DNA of 64,000 bases from positions 1-64,000 of the forward strand of contig NZ_FUWJ01000015.1 of assembly GCF_900167455.1 (NCBI RefSeq). Direction: 5' to 3'. Positions within the stretch are counted from its first letter, which is position 1. The number at the start of each line of letters is the position of its first letter. The position numbers and the translations under genes are program-made. Positions 17,089 through 26,407 of this stretch are shown piece after piece. Under the pieces are notes generated by a model that worked only from the letters and a program-made list of their open reading frames with translations, was not told the DNA's origin and ran no database searches. Source of the DNA: Enhydrobacter aerosaccus (GTDB taxonomy: Bacteria; Pseudomonadota; Alphaproteobacteria; Reyranellales; Reyranellaceae).

Positions 17089-17220
17089 TGCAACTCCTCT
17101 GCGAACCGTCCCTCCTTACGCCATCGCCGCCGGCCGCGCATGTGGCGAACAATGGGCTCGATCAAGCGTTTGTCATTCCGAGTATGCGGTCTGAACGGCT
17201 ACCGTTGGCGGTGTCGAACC

Positions 17221-18000
17221 ATGATGTTGCGCCTTCCGCTCCTTGCTCTGCTCTGCGGTCTGGCTCTGCCGGCGCTCGCCCAACCTGCCGTGGGCCCGCA
17301 GCCGCCGTGCGGCAGCCTGCCCGTCTATCCGCCCTATGGCGCGGTGGATGGCAAGCCTCTGGTGGCCACCTGGCGCAATGTCGATCTGCACAAGCTTGGC
17401 TGGCAGGTGCCGTCGTGCATGGGCTGGGGAGGGGACAGCCGGCTCGTAGCCGCCCTTGCCGCGCGCTTTCATTCGACCCGCTCCCTGGACGAGCTTGCCG
17501 CACCGCTGGCGGCGGTGTCCGACTATCCGGCCATCAAGTTCTGGGCCATCACCCGGCGGGAGTGGCGCCCGATGGCCCTTGCGGCCTGGTCGGTGGAGGG
17601 GCCGGACGGCAAGTTGCGCCAGCCCGATCCGCCGGTGACCGCGCTGCAACCGGGCCGCGACTTCTACTATGCCGAAGATGCCGAGATGGCCGGTCGCGCC
17701 GTCTATCGCCTGCGCGTGCTGGAACACAGCGCCGATCGTCTGGTCTTGGAAACCGAGAACGTCACGCCCATCCGCGTTGCCATCGTCACGCTGTTCGAGC
17801 CGGCCGCCCTGCAGGTGGCGACTTTCCTGCAGCGGCTCGATGGCGATGTCTGGGGCCTCTACGAGATCACGCGGGCGTCCGCCGACTCGAGTTCGATGGT
17901 GGCGGGCTACCAGAGTTCCTACCTCAACCGGCTGGAAGCGATCCGCCGCCTGCTGGCCGGCCAGCCGCTGGATCGCGATCCGCCGATCGCTCCCTGGTGA
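17221..18000 (+). CDS. Exported hypothetical protein
   Basis: 259 aa from the ATG at 17221, with a Sec signal peptide (MMLRLPLLALLCGLALPALA, then QP). The mature part starts Pro-rich with two cysteines (PPCGSLPVYPPYG and VPSCMGWGG) that may form a disulphide. It continues as a mixed alpha/beta domain ending in a helix-rich tail (YLNRLEAIRRLLAG). No enzyme motif is recognised. A longer frame from 17140 would hide the signal peptide and is rejected. It converges with the amidohydrolase gene, 18 bases apart. Confidence 0.7.
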   Translation: MMLRLPLLALLCGLALPALAQPAVGPQPPCGSLPVYPPYGAVDGKPLVATWRNVDLHKLGWQVPSCMGWGGDSRLVAALAARFHSTRSLDELAAPLAAVSDYPAIKFWAITRREWRPMALAAWSVEGPDGKLRQPDPPVTALQPGRDFYYAEDAEMAGRAVYRLRVLEHSADRLVLETENVTPIRVAIVTLFEPAALQVATFLQRLDGDVWGLYEITRASADSSSMVAGYQSSYLNRLEAIRRLLAGQPLDRDPPIAPW

Positions 18001-18018
18001 GGGAGCGCGCCAGCCGGA

Positions 18019-19896
18019 TCAGGGGCGGGAGGGCGTAAGCGCGACGGGAGCGGCGACGTCCGGCAAGGGGACCGGCAGCGTCAGCGCCGATGCGCGTTCG
18101 TAGCGCACGGCACCGTTCATCAGGGTCATCAGCACCTTGGCTTCGTGTATCTGGTGCGGCGCCATCTTGAAGATATCGCGATCGAGAACGACGAGGTCGG
18201 CCCGCTTGCCGACGGCGATCGATCCCACCTGGTCGTCGAGTCTCAGCAATCGGGCGGCGCCCAGGGTATTGGCGATGACCGCCTGCTCGAGCGTAAGGGC
18301 CTCGTCGGCGGGAGACAGCGCCGTTTCCTGCGGTTGGCCGATCTGGCGCCGCGTCACCGCGACCTCGATGGCGTCGAGCGGTCGGAAGCTGACGCCGTGC
18401 GGGGCCATCGGCCAGTCCGTGCCGAACGCCACGGTGGTGCCGTCGCGGAGCAGACTCGCGAGGCGATAGCCGTTGCCGGCTCTTTCCGGGCCAAGCCGAG
18501 CCAGGGTGATCTTCTGCCAATGGGCATCCGGCACGGCGGATTGAGCGCAGAACTGCGCAATCACGTCGAGTTGGGCGAAGCGCGGCAGATCCTCGTCCGC
18601 GATCAGGCCGAGATGAGTGAGCGCATGGCGACGCCCGCGCCTGCCATTGGCTCGCGCCGCCGCCTCGATCGCGTCGAGCGCGATGCGGACGGCCCGATCG
18701 CCGGTGGTCTTGATGACGACATCGAAACCCTCGGCATCGGCGCGCATGACCGTGTCGCGCAACAGGCTTGCATTGATCACCAGGCCTCCGCGGGCGGAAG
18801 GCCAGTCGGCATAGGGTTCGAGCAGCGCGGCGGTGTAATGCGACTCGGTCCCGTCGAGCGCGATCTTCAGTGCCCCGGCGCGCACCAGGCCGGTGCGGGA
18901 GCGATCGCGCAACTGCCGCACCTTTGGCATGGGATCGATCTCGGGATGGTTGAACAGATGACAGGCGACGATGCGGCAGGGGAGTCGACCGGTCTGTTCC
19001 AGCGATTCGTAGAAGGACAGGCCCTCCTTGTCGCTGACGACCTCGATGCCGGCGTCGAACAGGCTGGTGATCCCTTCGGCGGCGGCGCGTGCCAGCCAGC
19101 CCTCGAGAGCCGCGGCGATCGTCCTGGAATCGATCGGCATGGCTGCCCGCACGAGCTGCAGCACCGCGGGCAGGCCGATCACGTATCCGGTTGGTTCGCC
19201 ACTGCCGGCGTCGCGCTGGAAAAAACTGAGGCCGGGAATCGGATCGTGGACGCCGCGCACGATGCCGGCCCGCTCGAGTGCCGTCGAATTGGCCCAGGCG
19301 GCACGCATGTCGACGGACAGCAGAACCACGGGCGTATCGGGCCAAAGCGGATCCAGATCGGATTTCGACGGACCGTAGGGTCCAAAGGCGCTGTAGCACC
19401 AGCCATATCCACGGACTGAACCGACGCTGCCGACCCTGTCGCGCCAGGCCTTGAGGGCGTCGAGAGTCTCCTGGCGCGTCGCATATTGCACGTTGACGCC
19501 TTGGACCAGGGCCGCCCCCAGGATGGGGTGGATCTGCCCTTCGACGAAGCCGGGAAGTAGCAGCTTGCCGTCGAGATCGATCGTCCGCGTCGACCGTCCG
19601 ACAAGATCGTCGGCGCCCACGGCACTGCCCACGTAGCTTATGGTGCCGTTGCGGACCGCGACGGCCTCGGCTGGCTTGCCCTCGGCGGTGAAGATCGCTC
19701 CGCCGCGAAAGACGAAGTCCGCTTCTTGAGGTCCACGAGGTTCGGTGCGGATCTGGGCGAAAGACCGGCGCTCGGGAAGGCTGCCGAGCGCCGCGATGCC
19801 ACCTGCAACCGCAGATGCCCGCAACAAGGCACGCCGCGATAGCGCAGCTATCTCGGCGGCAGTCGCTGACATCCTGCCGTTCCACACCCAGCTCAT
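18019..19896 (-). CDS. Tat-exported amidohydrolase (YtcJ-like)
   Basis: 625 aa. The N-terminus carries a twin-arginine signal (SRRALLRASAVAGGIAALGS), so the folded metal enzyme is probably exported to the periplasm. The body is an amidohydrolase_3/YtcJ-type domain: LLLPGFVEGQIHPI near the start (the family usually has HxH; here QIHP), then HALTHLGLIADEDLPRF, FGTDWPMAPHG and the C-terminal IGSIAVGKRADLVVLDRD beta sandwich. The substrate, probably an amide or cyclic amide, is unknown. The ATG at 19896 has GGAAG six bases ahead; the frame is open further upstream, but without a start of similar quality. Confidence 0.85.
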   Translation of the reverse strand: MSWVWNGRMSATAAEIAALSRRALLRASAVAGGIAALGSLPERRSFAQIRTEPRGPQEADFVFRGGAIFTAEGKPAEAVAVRNGTISYVGSAVGADDLVGRSTRTIDLDGKLLLPGFVEGQIHPILGAALVQGVNVQYATRQETLDALKAWRDRVGSVGSVRGYGWCYSAFGPYGPSKSDLDPLWPDTPVVLLSVDMRAAWANSTALERAGIVRGVHDPIPGLSFFQRDAGSGEPTGYVIGLPAVLQLVRAAMPIDSRTIAAALEGWLARAAAEGITSLFDAGIEVVSDKEGLSFYESLEQTGRLPCRIVACHLFNHPEIDPMPKVRQLRDRSRTGLVRAGALKIALDGTESHYTAALLEPYADWPSARGGLVINASLLRDTVMRADAEGFDVVIKTTGDRAVRIALDAIEAAARANGRRGRRHALTHLGLIADEDLPRFAQLDVIAQFCAQSAVPDAHWQKITLARLGPERAGNGYRLASLLRDGTTVAFGTDWPMAPHGVSFRPLDAIEVAVTRRQIGQPQETALSPADEALTLEQAVIANTLGAARLLRLDDQVGSIAVGKRADLVVLDRDIFKMAPHQIHEAKVLMTLMNGAVRYERASALTLPVPLPDVAAPVALTPSRP

Positions 19897-20129
19897 CGTT
19901 GCTTCCCACGGCAGACGATTGAACGTTCGAAGTAGAATCCTAAGCGAAAGTACCACCATATGGAAAGCGACGAGGCGTCGCTCAAATGCGATCCGGATAA
20001 GCATCGATGATGCTTGGCACTTAAACTCGTTCTGAAGCGGGCCAGGCGCAGCCTGTGACAAAGGCAACTCCTTACGACCTGAAAGGACATTGTCTGCGGA
20101 GGCGGTGCTATCGCGAGCGCCGCTGTTCA

Positions 20130-20172
20130 TTGACGACCGGAATCGTCGCTCGAACATCGTCGAGCTTATTGT
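20130..20172 (+). promoter_or_regulatory. Shared virion-gene promoter element, copy 2 (portal operon)
   Basis: TTGACGACCGGAAT at 20130-20143, then 23 bases, then TATTGT at 20167-20172. The ATG at 20180 is 7 bases further on. No ribosome site precedes that ATG, consistent with a leaderless transcript. This is one of the two longest exact 14-base matches (with 32312). Confidence 0.8.
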
Positions 20173-20179
20173 CGTCGCC

Positions 20180-20398
20180 ATGGGAATCTTTTCGTCACCT
20201 TCCGCGCCCTACGTGCCGCCTTTGCCGGCCCCACCTCCGTCGCCGCCGACCACTGCCGATCCGGCGGTCAGCCAGGCTGCAGCCGATGCGATGAGTCGGG
20301 CCAAGGCCGCCAGCGGCTTCGGCTCGACCATCGCCACCACGCCGCAAGGCGTGCTCGGCGCTGCCAACACCAGCCTGAAGACCCTGTTGGGGCAGTAG
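20180..20398 (+). CDS. Small virion-type protein upstream of portal
   Basis: 72 aa (MGIFSSPSAPYVPPLPAPPP at the start). Proline-rich starts of this type followed by an Ala-rich helix (QAAADAMSRAKAASG) are characteristic of a small protein encoded next to the portal in many podoviruses; its role in the head is not established. The ATG at 20180 is positioned at the standard distance from the promoter element. It is followed 12 bases later by the portal gene with its own ribosome site (GGAGG). Confidence 0.75.
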   Translation: MGIFSSPSAPYVPPLPAPPPSPPTTADPAVSQAAADAMSRAKAASGFGSTIATTPQGVLGAANTSLKTLLGQ

Positions 20399-20410
20399 GA
20401 GGCGCTGGCC

Positions 20411-22120
20411 ATGAACGACGACCGTGATCCCTGGCTTCGCACCTACTTCATCAACCGCCTGGCCGCGCTCGACCGCGAACGCACCAGTTACTGGTCGACA
20501 TGGAAGGATCTCGCCCAGCATTTCGCGCCGAGACGGGGGCGCTTCCTGGTCTCGGCCAACGACTTCGCCCGCGGCCGACGCAAGGACCAGCGGCTGATCG
20601 ACAATACGCCTCTGCTGGCGGCACGGGTGATGGCCTCGGGCATGATGGCCGGTATCTCCTCGCCGGCCCGTCCCTGGTTCCGGCTGCGGCTGGTCGATGA
20701 CCGGGCCAACGACGCGCCGGGTGCGCGGGCATGGCTGGACGAGGTGCAGAAGCGCATGCTGCACGTCTTCGCCAAGTCGAACCTCTACAACTGCCTGCAC
20801 ACGCTCTACGGCGAGCTCGGCGTGTTCGGCACCGCCGCGCTGTGGGTCGACGAGGACGATGAAGACGTGGTGCGCGGCTACACGCTGACCTCGGGTGAAT
20901 ACTGGTTGGCCTCGTCGCGCCGGCTGGCCGTCGACACGCTCTACCGCACCATGTGGTGGACCGTGCGCCAGATCGTCGACACGTTCGGCCGCGATGCCGT
21001 GTCGGCGGGGATTCGGGCCAACTACGACAACGGCCAGCTCGATCTCGAATACGAGATCGTTCATGCCATCGAGCCCAATCCCAATGCCCAGCCGCCGGAA
21101 GTGCGCGGCGGCGCCAACCTCTGGAACGGCACTGTGGCCAACCGCCTGCCGTTCCGGTCAGTCTGGTTCGAGCGCGGCCAGCAGGGCGAGAAGTCCCTGT
21201 TGCGTGTGTCGGGCTATTCGGAATTCCCCTGCATGGCGCCGCGCTGGGACGTGACAGGGTCGGATACCTGGGGCAGCGGTCCCGGTTGGATCGCTCTCGG
21301 CGACGCGCAGCAGTTGCAAGTCCAGCAGCGGCGCAAGGTCGAAGCCATCGACAAGCAGGTGAAACCGCCGATGGTCGGGCCGCCGTCCCTGCGCAACGAA
21401 CCGGCGACGCTCCTGCCGGGTGGCATCACCTATGTCGCCGATCCATCCGGGCAGACCTTCCGGCCGGCCATCGAGGTGCGCGTCGATCTCAGCCATCTCG
21501 GCGCCGACATTGCCGAGACGCAGAATCGCATCAAACAGGCGTTCTATGCCGACCTGTTCCTGATGATGGCCGAGAGCGACCGCCGCGAGATCACGGCGCG
21601 CGAGATCGACGAGCGTCACGAAGAAAAGATGCTGATGCTCGGTCCGGTGCTGGAGCGGCTGCACGACGAGCTGCTCGACCCGCTGGTGAGCCGGGTCTTT
21701 GCCATCATGAACCGCAACCGGATGCTGCCGGAACCGCCTCCCGCCGTCGCCGCGGCCGGGGTCCAGGTCGAATTCATCTCGATGCTGGCCTCGGCGCAGA
21801 AGGCGGCGGCTACGAGCGCCATCGAGCGATTCTGGCAGTTCGGCGCGCAGATCGGCGCGGTGAAGCCGGAGGCGCTCGACCGCCTCGATGCCGACGGGAC
21901 CATGGACGCCTACGCCGACATGACCGGCGTGCCGGCGAGCGTGCTGGTCGATCTGCGCCAGGCCATGGCGGCTCGCCAGGCCCGTCAGCAGGCGCAAGCC
22001 CAGGAGGCGCAGATGCAAAAGACCATGGCGCTCGTGCATGGTGCGAAGACGGCCAGCCAGATCGATGTCGGCGGCGGCATGAACGCCGTTCAGGCGCTCC
22101 TGGGAACGGGCCCGGGATGA
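20411..22120 (+). CDS. Head-to-tail connector (portal) protein
   Basis: 569 aa, normal for the T7/epsilon15/BPP-1-type portal family. The N-terminal RTYFINRLAALDRERTSYWS, the SGMMAGISSPARPWFRL motif and the C-terminal region with ITAREIDERHEEKMLMLGPV are diagnostic of this family. The protein forms the dodecameric ring at the capsid vertex through which terminase pumps DNA. The reading frame is full and intact. It is isolated from the terminase (17.5 kb to the left) and from the capsid genes (3.3 kb to the right) by host genes. It ends 20 bases before a convergent host gene. Confidence 0.93.
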   Translation: MNDDRDPWLRTYFINRLAALDRERTSYWSTWKDLAQHFAPRRGRFLVSANDFARGRRKDQRLIDNTPLLAARVMASGMMAGISSPARPWFRLRLVDDRANDAPGARAWLDEVQKRMLHVFAKSNLYNCLHTLYGELGVFGTAALWVDEDDEDVVRGYTLTSGEYWLASSRRLAVDTLYRTMWWTVRQIVDTFGRDAVSAGIRANYDNGQLDLEYEIVHAIEPNPNAQPPEVRGGANLWNGTVANRLPFRSVWFERGQQGEKSLLRVSGYSEFPCMAPRWDVTGSDTWGSGPGWIALGDAQQLQVQQRRKVEAIDKQVKPPMVGPPSLRNEPATLLPGGITYVADPSGQTFRPAIEVRVDLSHLGADIAETQNRIKQAFYADLFLMMAESDRREITAREIDERHEEKMLMLGPVLERLHDELLDPLVSRVFAIMNRNRMLPEPPPAVAAAGVQVEFISMLASAQKAAATSAIERFWQFGAQIGAVKPEALDRLDADGTMDAYADMTGVPASVLVDLRQAMAARQARQQAQAQEAQMQKTMALVHGAKTASQIDVGGGMNAVQALLGTGPG

Positions 22121-22140
22121 GCCCGCGCTCCGAGAACTCG

Positions 22141-23709
22141 CTATTTGCCTGATGTCGTCTTGGCCATGGCGCTGAAGATGCTGCTCATCTCCGTCCCTGC
22201 CTCCGCCGGCGGCAGGTCGGCGATGGTGCGGAACATGGCAGCCGAAAGCGCGCAGAACAGGGCGTGCTCGGCGGGCAGGACCCTGGCGGGATCGATCAGC
22301 AAACGCACTTTCTCCGCTCCATAGCGGTCGATCATCGCCTGCGAGAGGCTGAGGGTCGCGGCGTTCAGCTCTGCCGCGGTCGGCGGCTCTCGCGAGGTCC
22401 TGGCCTCCAACACGCGGATCGACAGCTCCTCCTCGCGCTGCCGCAATTCCGCGGGCAACAGGGCGGCGGCGTTGCTGCCCGATCGCGTCGCGAAGTCGAA
22501 GCAGGCATCGGCGTCGCGTTCATCGAGGGCGGCGAACTGGTCGGCCATCAGGCGGGCATAGTCGATCAGCAGCTCGTCCGGAGCCGTTACCAGCTTCATG
22601 CGGACCACCGGGCCGATCTTCTTCAGGCGGATCTCGTCGGCGATGCGCCCGTCCGGCATGCCTTCGAAATAGCGGCGCTGGTAAAGCTCGGCGCTGTCCT
22701 CGAAGCCCTGCCGGTCGGTAGCCTCCAGCGCGGCAAAGAGCGGGCCGCGGCGCAGCGCCGACTTGAAGTCGGCCAGCGTCGGCTTCGCGCCGAGCCCCGA
22801 GGCAGCGTAGCGATAGGGGTCGACCGAGGTCACGACCACGTTGGCGGCCCTGAGTTCCTGCTCGGTCGGATACCAGATCGAATAGGCCGGCTGCGCCATG
22901 GCGCGCTCGATGAAGGTATATTCGACGTTGGCGGCCCGCAGCAGTCCGCGCATCTCGTTGGTCCGTTCGACGCCGGCGAAGATCGCCCGATGGAAACCGA
23001 TACGCGCCCCGCTCTTCAGATAGCGTTCGCGGCCGGCGACGAAGGCGATGGTGCAGGCCGACGCGCAGGAGGCAGATGTATAGGTTGCGAGACCACGGGC
23101 CCGGATCAGCTTGGCCAGCTCGATCGCTTCGCCCAGCCGGCCTCCGCCGCTGTTGAGATGCACGATCCTCAGGTTCGGGGCGGTCGCGAATATCTTTGCT
23201 GCGTCGTGCGAGAGGCCGTACTTGAAGCCGCCGGTGATCTCGGCCTCCGTGCCGTCGCGCATGATCCGGATGGCGTAGGCCGGAATGTCCGGATCGCCTT
23301 CGAACGCCATCCGCCAGCTTTCGACCAGCTGCGGCATGCCCTGCTTGACGAAGGCATAGCCGATGCCGATGCCGCTCAGGATGATCACTGCCTGGGCCAC
23401 CATGCCCCACAGGCCGACCCGGCCGGCCGCGATCGCCACCCGCCGGTGGCGCGAGGCGGACCGCCAGACGCCGATGGACTGGAAGAGTTGGCCGATGATG
23501 ATCGCGCTCCAGATCGCGATCAGTGCGCCCACGACCTCGTAGGGATTGAAGGCCTGCCGGTGCATCAGGAAGGAGACGCCGGCGAGCAGGACGCCGATGG
23601 TCAGATAGACGATCAGGCCGACGGTGCAATAGGACACGGCGAGCGAATACTCGCCGCGCACGAAACGGCGGATGAACAGGAACGGACTCGTATCCGGCAG
23701 CGCAGCCAT
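22141..23709 (-). CDS. Membrane protein with ClpP/crotonase-like domain
   Basis: 522 aa. Residues 20-130 contain three to four transmembrane helices. The rest, probably periplasmic, contains a ClpP-like core: IVHLNSGGGRLGEAIELAKLI, then a possible nucleophile in SASCASACTIAFVAG, then GARIGFHRAIF. This is the arrangement of COG3904-type predicted periplasmic proteins and may indicate a membrane-linked serine protease; the Ser/His relation is seen but activity is unproven. It lies between the portal and capsid blocks on the opposite strand, as a host gene. Confidence 0.75.
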   Translation of the reverse strand: MAALPDTSPFLFIRRFVRGEYSLAVSYCTVGLIVYLTIGVLLAGVSFLMHRQAFNPYEVVGALIAIWSAIIIGQLFQSIGVWRSASRHRRVAIAAGRVGLWGMVAQAVIILSGIGIGYAFVKQGMPQLVESWRMAFEGDPDIPAYAIRIMRDGTEAEITGGFKYGLSHDAAKIFATAPNLRIVHLNSGGGRLGEAIELAKLIRARGLATYTSASCASACTIAFVAGRERYLKSGARIGFHRAIFAGVERTNEMRGLLRAANVEYTFIERAMAQPAYSIWYPTEQELRAANVVVTSVDPYRYAASGLGAKPTLADFKSALRRGPLFAALEATDRQGFEDSAELYQRRYFEGMPDGRIADEIRLKKIGPVVRMKLVTAPDELLIDYARLMADQFAALDERDADACFDFATRSGSNAAALLPAELRQREEELSIRVLEARTSREPPTAAELNAATLSLSQAMIDRYGAEKVRLLIDPARVLPAEHALFCALSAAMFRTIADLPPAEAGTEMSSIFSAMAKTTSGK

Positions 23710-23928
23710 AGCTAGATCACAGCCTACGAATCAGCCGGCCGCGTTCAAAGTCAATTCAAACGCCAGAATCACGAACTAATTGCAGTCCGACGAGGCGGAT
23801 AACGCCAAGAAGGGCCGCCCACCCGTGGGCAGGCGGCCGAGTTTCGGGGAAGAAGCTGCGGGCCGATTACAGCGAGGAGTATTGCCCGCTTCCATCGAAC
23901 GACAGCTGTCGCGCCAAGGTTGCCGGCG

Positions 23929-25215
23929 TCAGCGCCGGGCGGCGTGCACGCCACTCCGGGCTTCCATCAGTTCCTTCTGCATCCGCTGGCCGACGATCGA
24001 GGTTCCGAGCGACGTCCAATGCCCGTCGGTCAGGCGATAGGTGCCCGTCACACCGGTGAGGTCGTCGGCGAGCTCGATCGGAGTGATGCCCTTCTCGCGC
24101 AGGGCGGCGTCCAGCCGTTGGCGCGCCGCCTCACGCTGGAGATTCCAGGCATAGTAGCGCGGCCACGGCTTCCAGAAATCCTCGTAGCGCGGATCGACGG
24201 AGGCCATCGGTGCGATGGCGACCAGGAACTTGACCCCGGCTCCTTCGACCAGGTCTCGAGCCGCGGTCAGCCAGGACAGGGTCGCGGCGATCTCCGCGGC
24301 GTCTACCATCTGAGTAGCTTCGGCCGCGTCGCGTGCGGTCTTCCAGGTGCCCGTTTCGACCTGGACCATGTTGGAGATCATCCAGCCCATCAGGAATTCG
24401 CGTTCGCTGTCGGTGCGTTCGAACGCATCCCAGAACTTGTCGCCGCCGCGCGCCATGATTTCCTGCAACGTCGCGACGTCCATGTTCGGGTAGTAGTACT
24501 TCTTGAGATGTTGGGCGAGCAGGGCCGCTCGCTCCGTACGCGGCTTCTTCAGGATGACGTCGTTCAAGGTGTCGAATTCGTTGGGAACGGCGACGTTGCC
24601 GCGGCCGAGTTCCGACAGTGACAGCCGGTTGACGGCAAGCCAGGTCAGGTGTGGCGCGACCGTTCCCAGCAGCGACGGCTCCGGACGTTCGGCGATGAAG
24701 GGCGGGATCTCCCACGGCTCCAGCGCCCGCGAGAGGAAATCGTTGCCGGAATAGAAGACCAGCATGATGGCGTCGGGATGCAGGTCCAGCGCGACCCGCA
24801 TGATGCGATAGTAGTATTGCGGCGGGCCGGTGGCGGAGATGCCGAGGTTGACTGCCTCCATGTCCTTGATGCCGGCCTTGGCCCAATCCTGTTCGATCGC
24901 GTCGGTCACCGTGGGAAGGGCGAAAGCGCCCTCGACGAAGCTGTCGCCGACGACCACTGATCGAAAGCGAATGCCCGGCGGCTTGTCGATCGTTCGCTCG
25001 CGATCCTTCACGCCCCAGCTGTTGTAGAAGGGGATGGATTCGGGCGCCTCGGCCAAGGTCTTGATCTGTCGGATGGCGCCTCTCGACGCCTCGATCGGCC
25101 GCAGTTCGAAGGCGGGCCAGGGTGGAGTGAAGAACGTCGAGACGAATTCGAGACCAGTGACGGTGATGGCTGTCAGGAGCAGCCCGTAGGCCACCCAGAA
25201 AACGGCTTTCTTCAA
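23929..25215 (-). CDS. Membrane-anchored SGNH-family hydrolase
   Basis: 428 aa using a TTG start at 25215, chosen because GGGGG (25220-25224) is well placed and the next residues (KKAVFWVAYGLLLTAITVTG) form a signal anchor. The SGNH block I is VVVGDSFVEGAF (near residue 87), the Gly and Asn blocks are INLGISATGP-like and FYSGNDFL, and the C-terminal DGHWTSLG holds the catalytic Asp-x-His. The family includes acyl- and acetyl-esterases or transferases acting on polysaccharides in the periplasm (AlgX/AlgJ-like). The substrate is unknown. It is a host gene just before capsid block C, on the opposite strand. Confidence 0.8.
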   Translation of the reverse strand: MKKAVFWVAYGLLLTAITVTGLEFVSTFFTPPWPAFELRPIEASRGAIRQIKTLAEAPESIPFYNSWGVKDRERTIDKPPGIRFRSVVVGDSFVEGAFALPTVTDAIEQDWAKAGIKDMEAVNLGISATGPPQYYYRIMRVALDLHPDAIMLVFYSGNDFLSRALEPWEIPPFIAERPEPSLLGTVAPHLTWLAVNRLSLSELGRGNVAVPNEFDTLNDVILKKPRTERAALLAQHLKKYYYPNMDVATLQEIMARGGDKFWDAFERTDSEREFLMGWMISNMVQVETGTWKTARDAAEATQMVDAAEIAATLSWLTAARDLVEGAGVKFLVAIAPMASVDPRYEDFWKPWPRYYAWNLQREAARQRLDAALREKGITPIELADDLTGVTGTYRLTDGHWTSLGTSIVGQRMQKELMEARSGVHAARR

Positions 25216-25390
25216 TATTCCCCCTGCGGCATGCACCCTCCCGCTCGCGCCATAGTACCTGAAGCGGAGCGCCTGGGAACGGTCGGAATCGTGCGAGCGA
25301 GCTTGACGTGACGGGAGATATCGTCGCCGAAAATCGTCGAAGCACCCATCGCAAGATGCAGGGCGAGAAGGCGTGCAACCAGGGATGGGG

Positions 25391-25433
25391 GTAGCGGCCG
25401 GAATCGTTGGTTCGAGAGGCGTGGGCTTATCTT
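25391..25433 (+). promoter_or_regulatory. Shared virion-gene promoter element, copy 3 (capsid operon)
   Basis: GTAGCGGCCGGAAT at 25391-25404 (the weakest left part of the five; the CCGGAAT core is intact), then 23 bases, then TATCTT at 25428-25433. The GTG start at 25441 follows after 7 bases with no ribosome site. Confidence 0.72.
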
Positions 25434-25440
25434 CGCGCCC

Positions 25441-25818
25441 GTGAGCACAAATACACCTGAACCCAAAGACTACGACGCCGGCAACCCACGTCACGTCGAC
25501 CGTCGACGCAAGGTCGGCCGGCAGCACCAGCGACAGCTCGCTGAAGCCTTCAAATGGATGATGGGCGATGCCCGCGGCCGGATGCTGATGTGGGAGCGTC
25601 TGGCCGAAGCCGGCGTCTTCCGTTGCAGCTTCGCCTCGAGCGCCGAGCTGATGGCCTTCCGCGAAGGGCGCCGCGACATGGGCCTGCGCGACCTCGGCGA
25701 GATCATGCGGCTGTGCCCCGAGCAGTACATGCGCATGGCCAGCGAAGCGCGGGCCCGCACTTCCAACACCCCCAACGGAGACAAGGATGACGAACGAGAC
25801 GATTCTGCCGAGTCGTGA
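25441..25818 (+). CDS. Bbp19-like phage protein
   Basis: 125 aa from a GTG start. The core AFKWMMGDARGRMLMWERLA, then AGVFRCSFA, FREGRRDMGLRDLGEIM and CPEQYMRM is that of the Bbp19 family, first named in Bordetella phage BPP-1. In BPP-1-type phages it is a small protein encoded between portal and capsid genes. The GTG is at the same distance from the TATCTT box as in the other virion units, so the transcript is predicted to be leaderless. Its end overlaps the scaffold gene by 32 bases in another frame. Confidence 0.85.
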   Translation: MSTNTPEPKDYDAGNPRHVDRRRKVGRQHQRQLAEAFKWMMGDARGRMLMWERLAEAGVFRCSFASSAELMAFREGRRDMGLRDLGEIMRLCPEQYMRMASEARARTSNTPNGDKDDERDDSAES

Positions 25819-26383
25819 CGGAGAAGTAGCGGACGCTACGGGGCTGGCTCATCTGCCTGAGACGCCCGCGGTTGCCTCGCCCGAGGCGTCGCTGCTGGCG
25901 CAGGCCGCGGAGCCCGTCGCTTACGAAGCGTTCAACTTGCCGGAAGGCGTCAGCGTCGATGCCGACTCCCTGTCGACTGCGACCGAGCTCTTCCGAGCGT
26001 CGGCGCTGAACCAGGAGCAGGCGCAGAAGTTCATCGATCTTGCCGTGTCGCGCGAGCAGGCCGCCGTCCAGAAGGGCGTGCAGGCCTTCGTCGACCTGCA
26101 GAACAAGTGGGTCTCGGAGATCAAGGCGGATCCCGATATCGGCGGCGACAAGCTCACGGCCTCCCTGGCCTCGGCTGCCCGCGCGATCGATCGCCTTGGC
26201 GTGCCGGGTCTCCGCGAGGCGCTGAACCTGACCGGCGCGGGCAACCATCCCGCCGTCGTGAAGGCCTTCGTGCGTCTCGGGCAGATGGTCTCGGAGGATC
26301 GCTTCGCGCCCGGCAATAGCGCCGCGCCGACTGTTCCGAGATCGCCCGCCGAAGTCATCTACGGCGCCAGTCCGCGCCGGTAA
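25787..26383 (+). CDS. Capsid scaffold-like protein
   Basis: 198 aa, directly before the major capsid gene, which is the standard place for a scaffold. It is acidic in the N-terminal half, with a helix ALNQEQAQKFIDLAVSREQAA, and has the C-terminal GNHPAVVKAFVRLGQMVSED, a recognised ending of podoviral scaffold proteins. No protease motif is seen. The ATG overlaps the end of the Bbp19-like gene, with GGAG upstream (GGAGACAAGG before the ATG). Confidence 0.8.
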   Translation: MTNETILPSRDGEVADATGLAHLPETPAVASPEASLLAQAAEPVAYEAFNLPEGVSVDADSLSTATELFRASALNQEQAQKFIDLAVSREQAAVQKGVQAFVDLQNKWVSEIKADPDIGGDKLTASLASAARAIDRLGVPGLREALNLTGAGNHPAVVKAFVRLGQMVSEDRFAPGNSAAPTVPRSPAEVIYGASPRR

Positions 26384-26407
26384 CCCTCAACAATCGGAGT
26401 AGCGTAT

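Noticed and set aside
20130..20182. Reading the shared element as a T7-type phage RNA polymerase promoter
   Set aside because: The conserved sequence is two separated boxes, not one 20-base block, and no phage RNA polymerase gene is present in the window; the idea cannot be fully excluded without the whole genome.
25276..25320. Possible sixth copy of the promoter element (GGTCGGAATCG)
   Set aside because: Left box is poorly matched and no TATCTT-like box lies at 36-37 bases; it is just upstream of the real copy 3.
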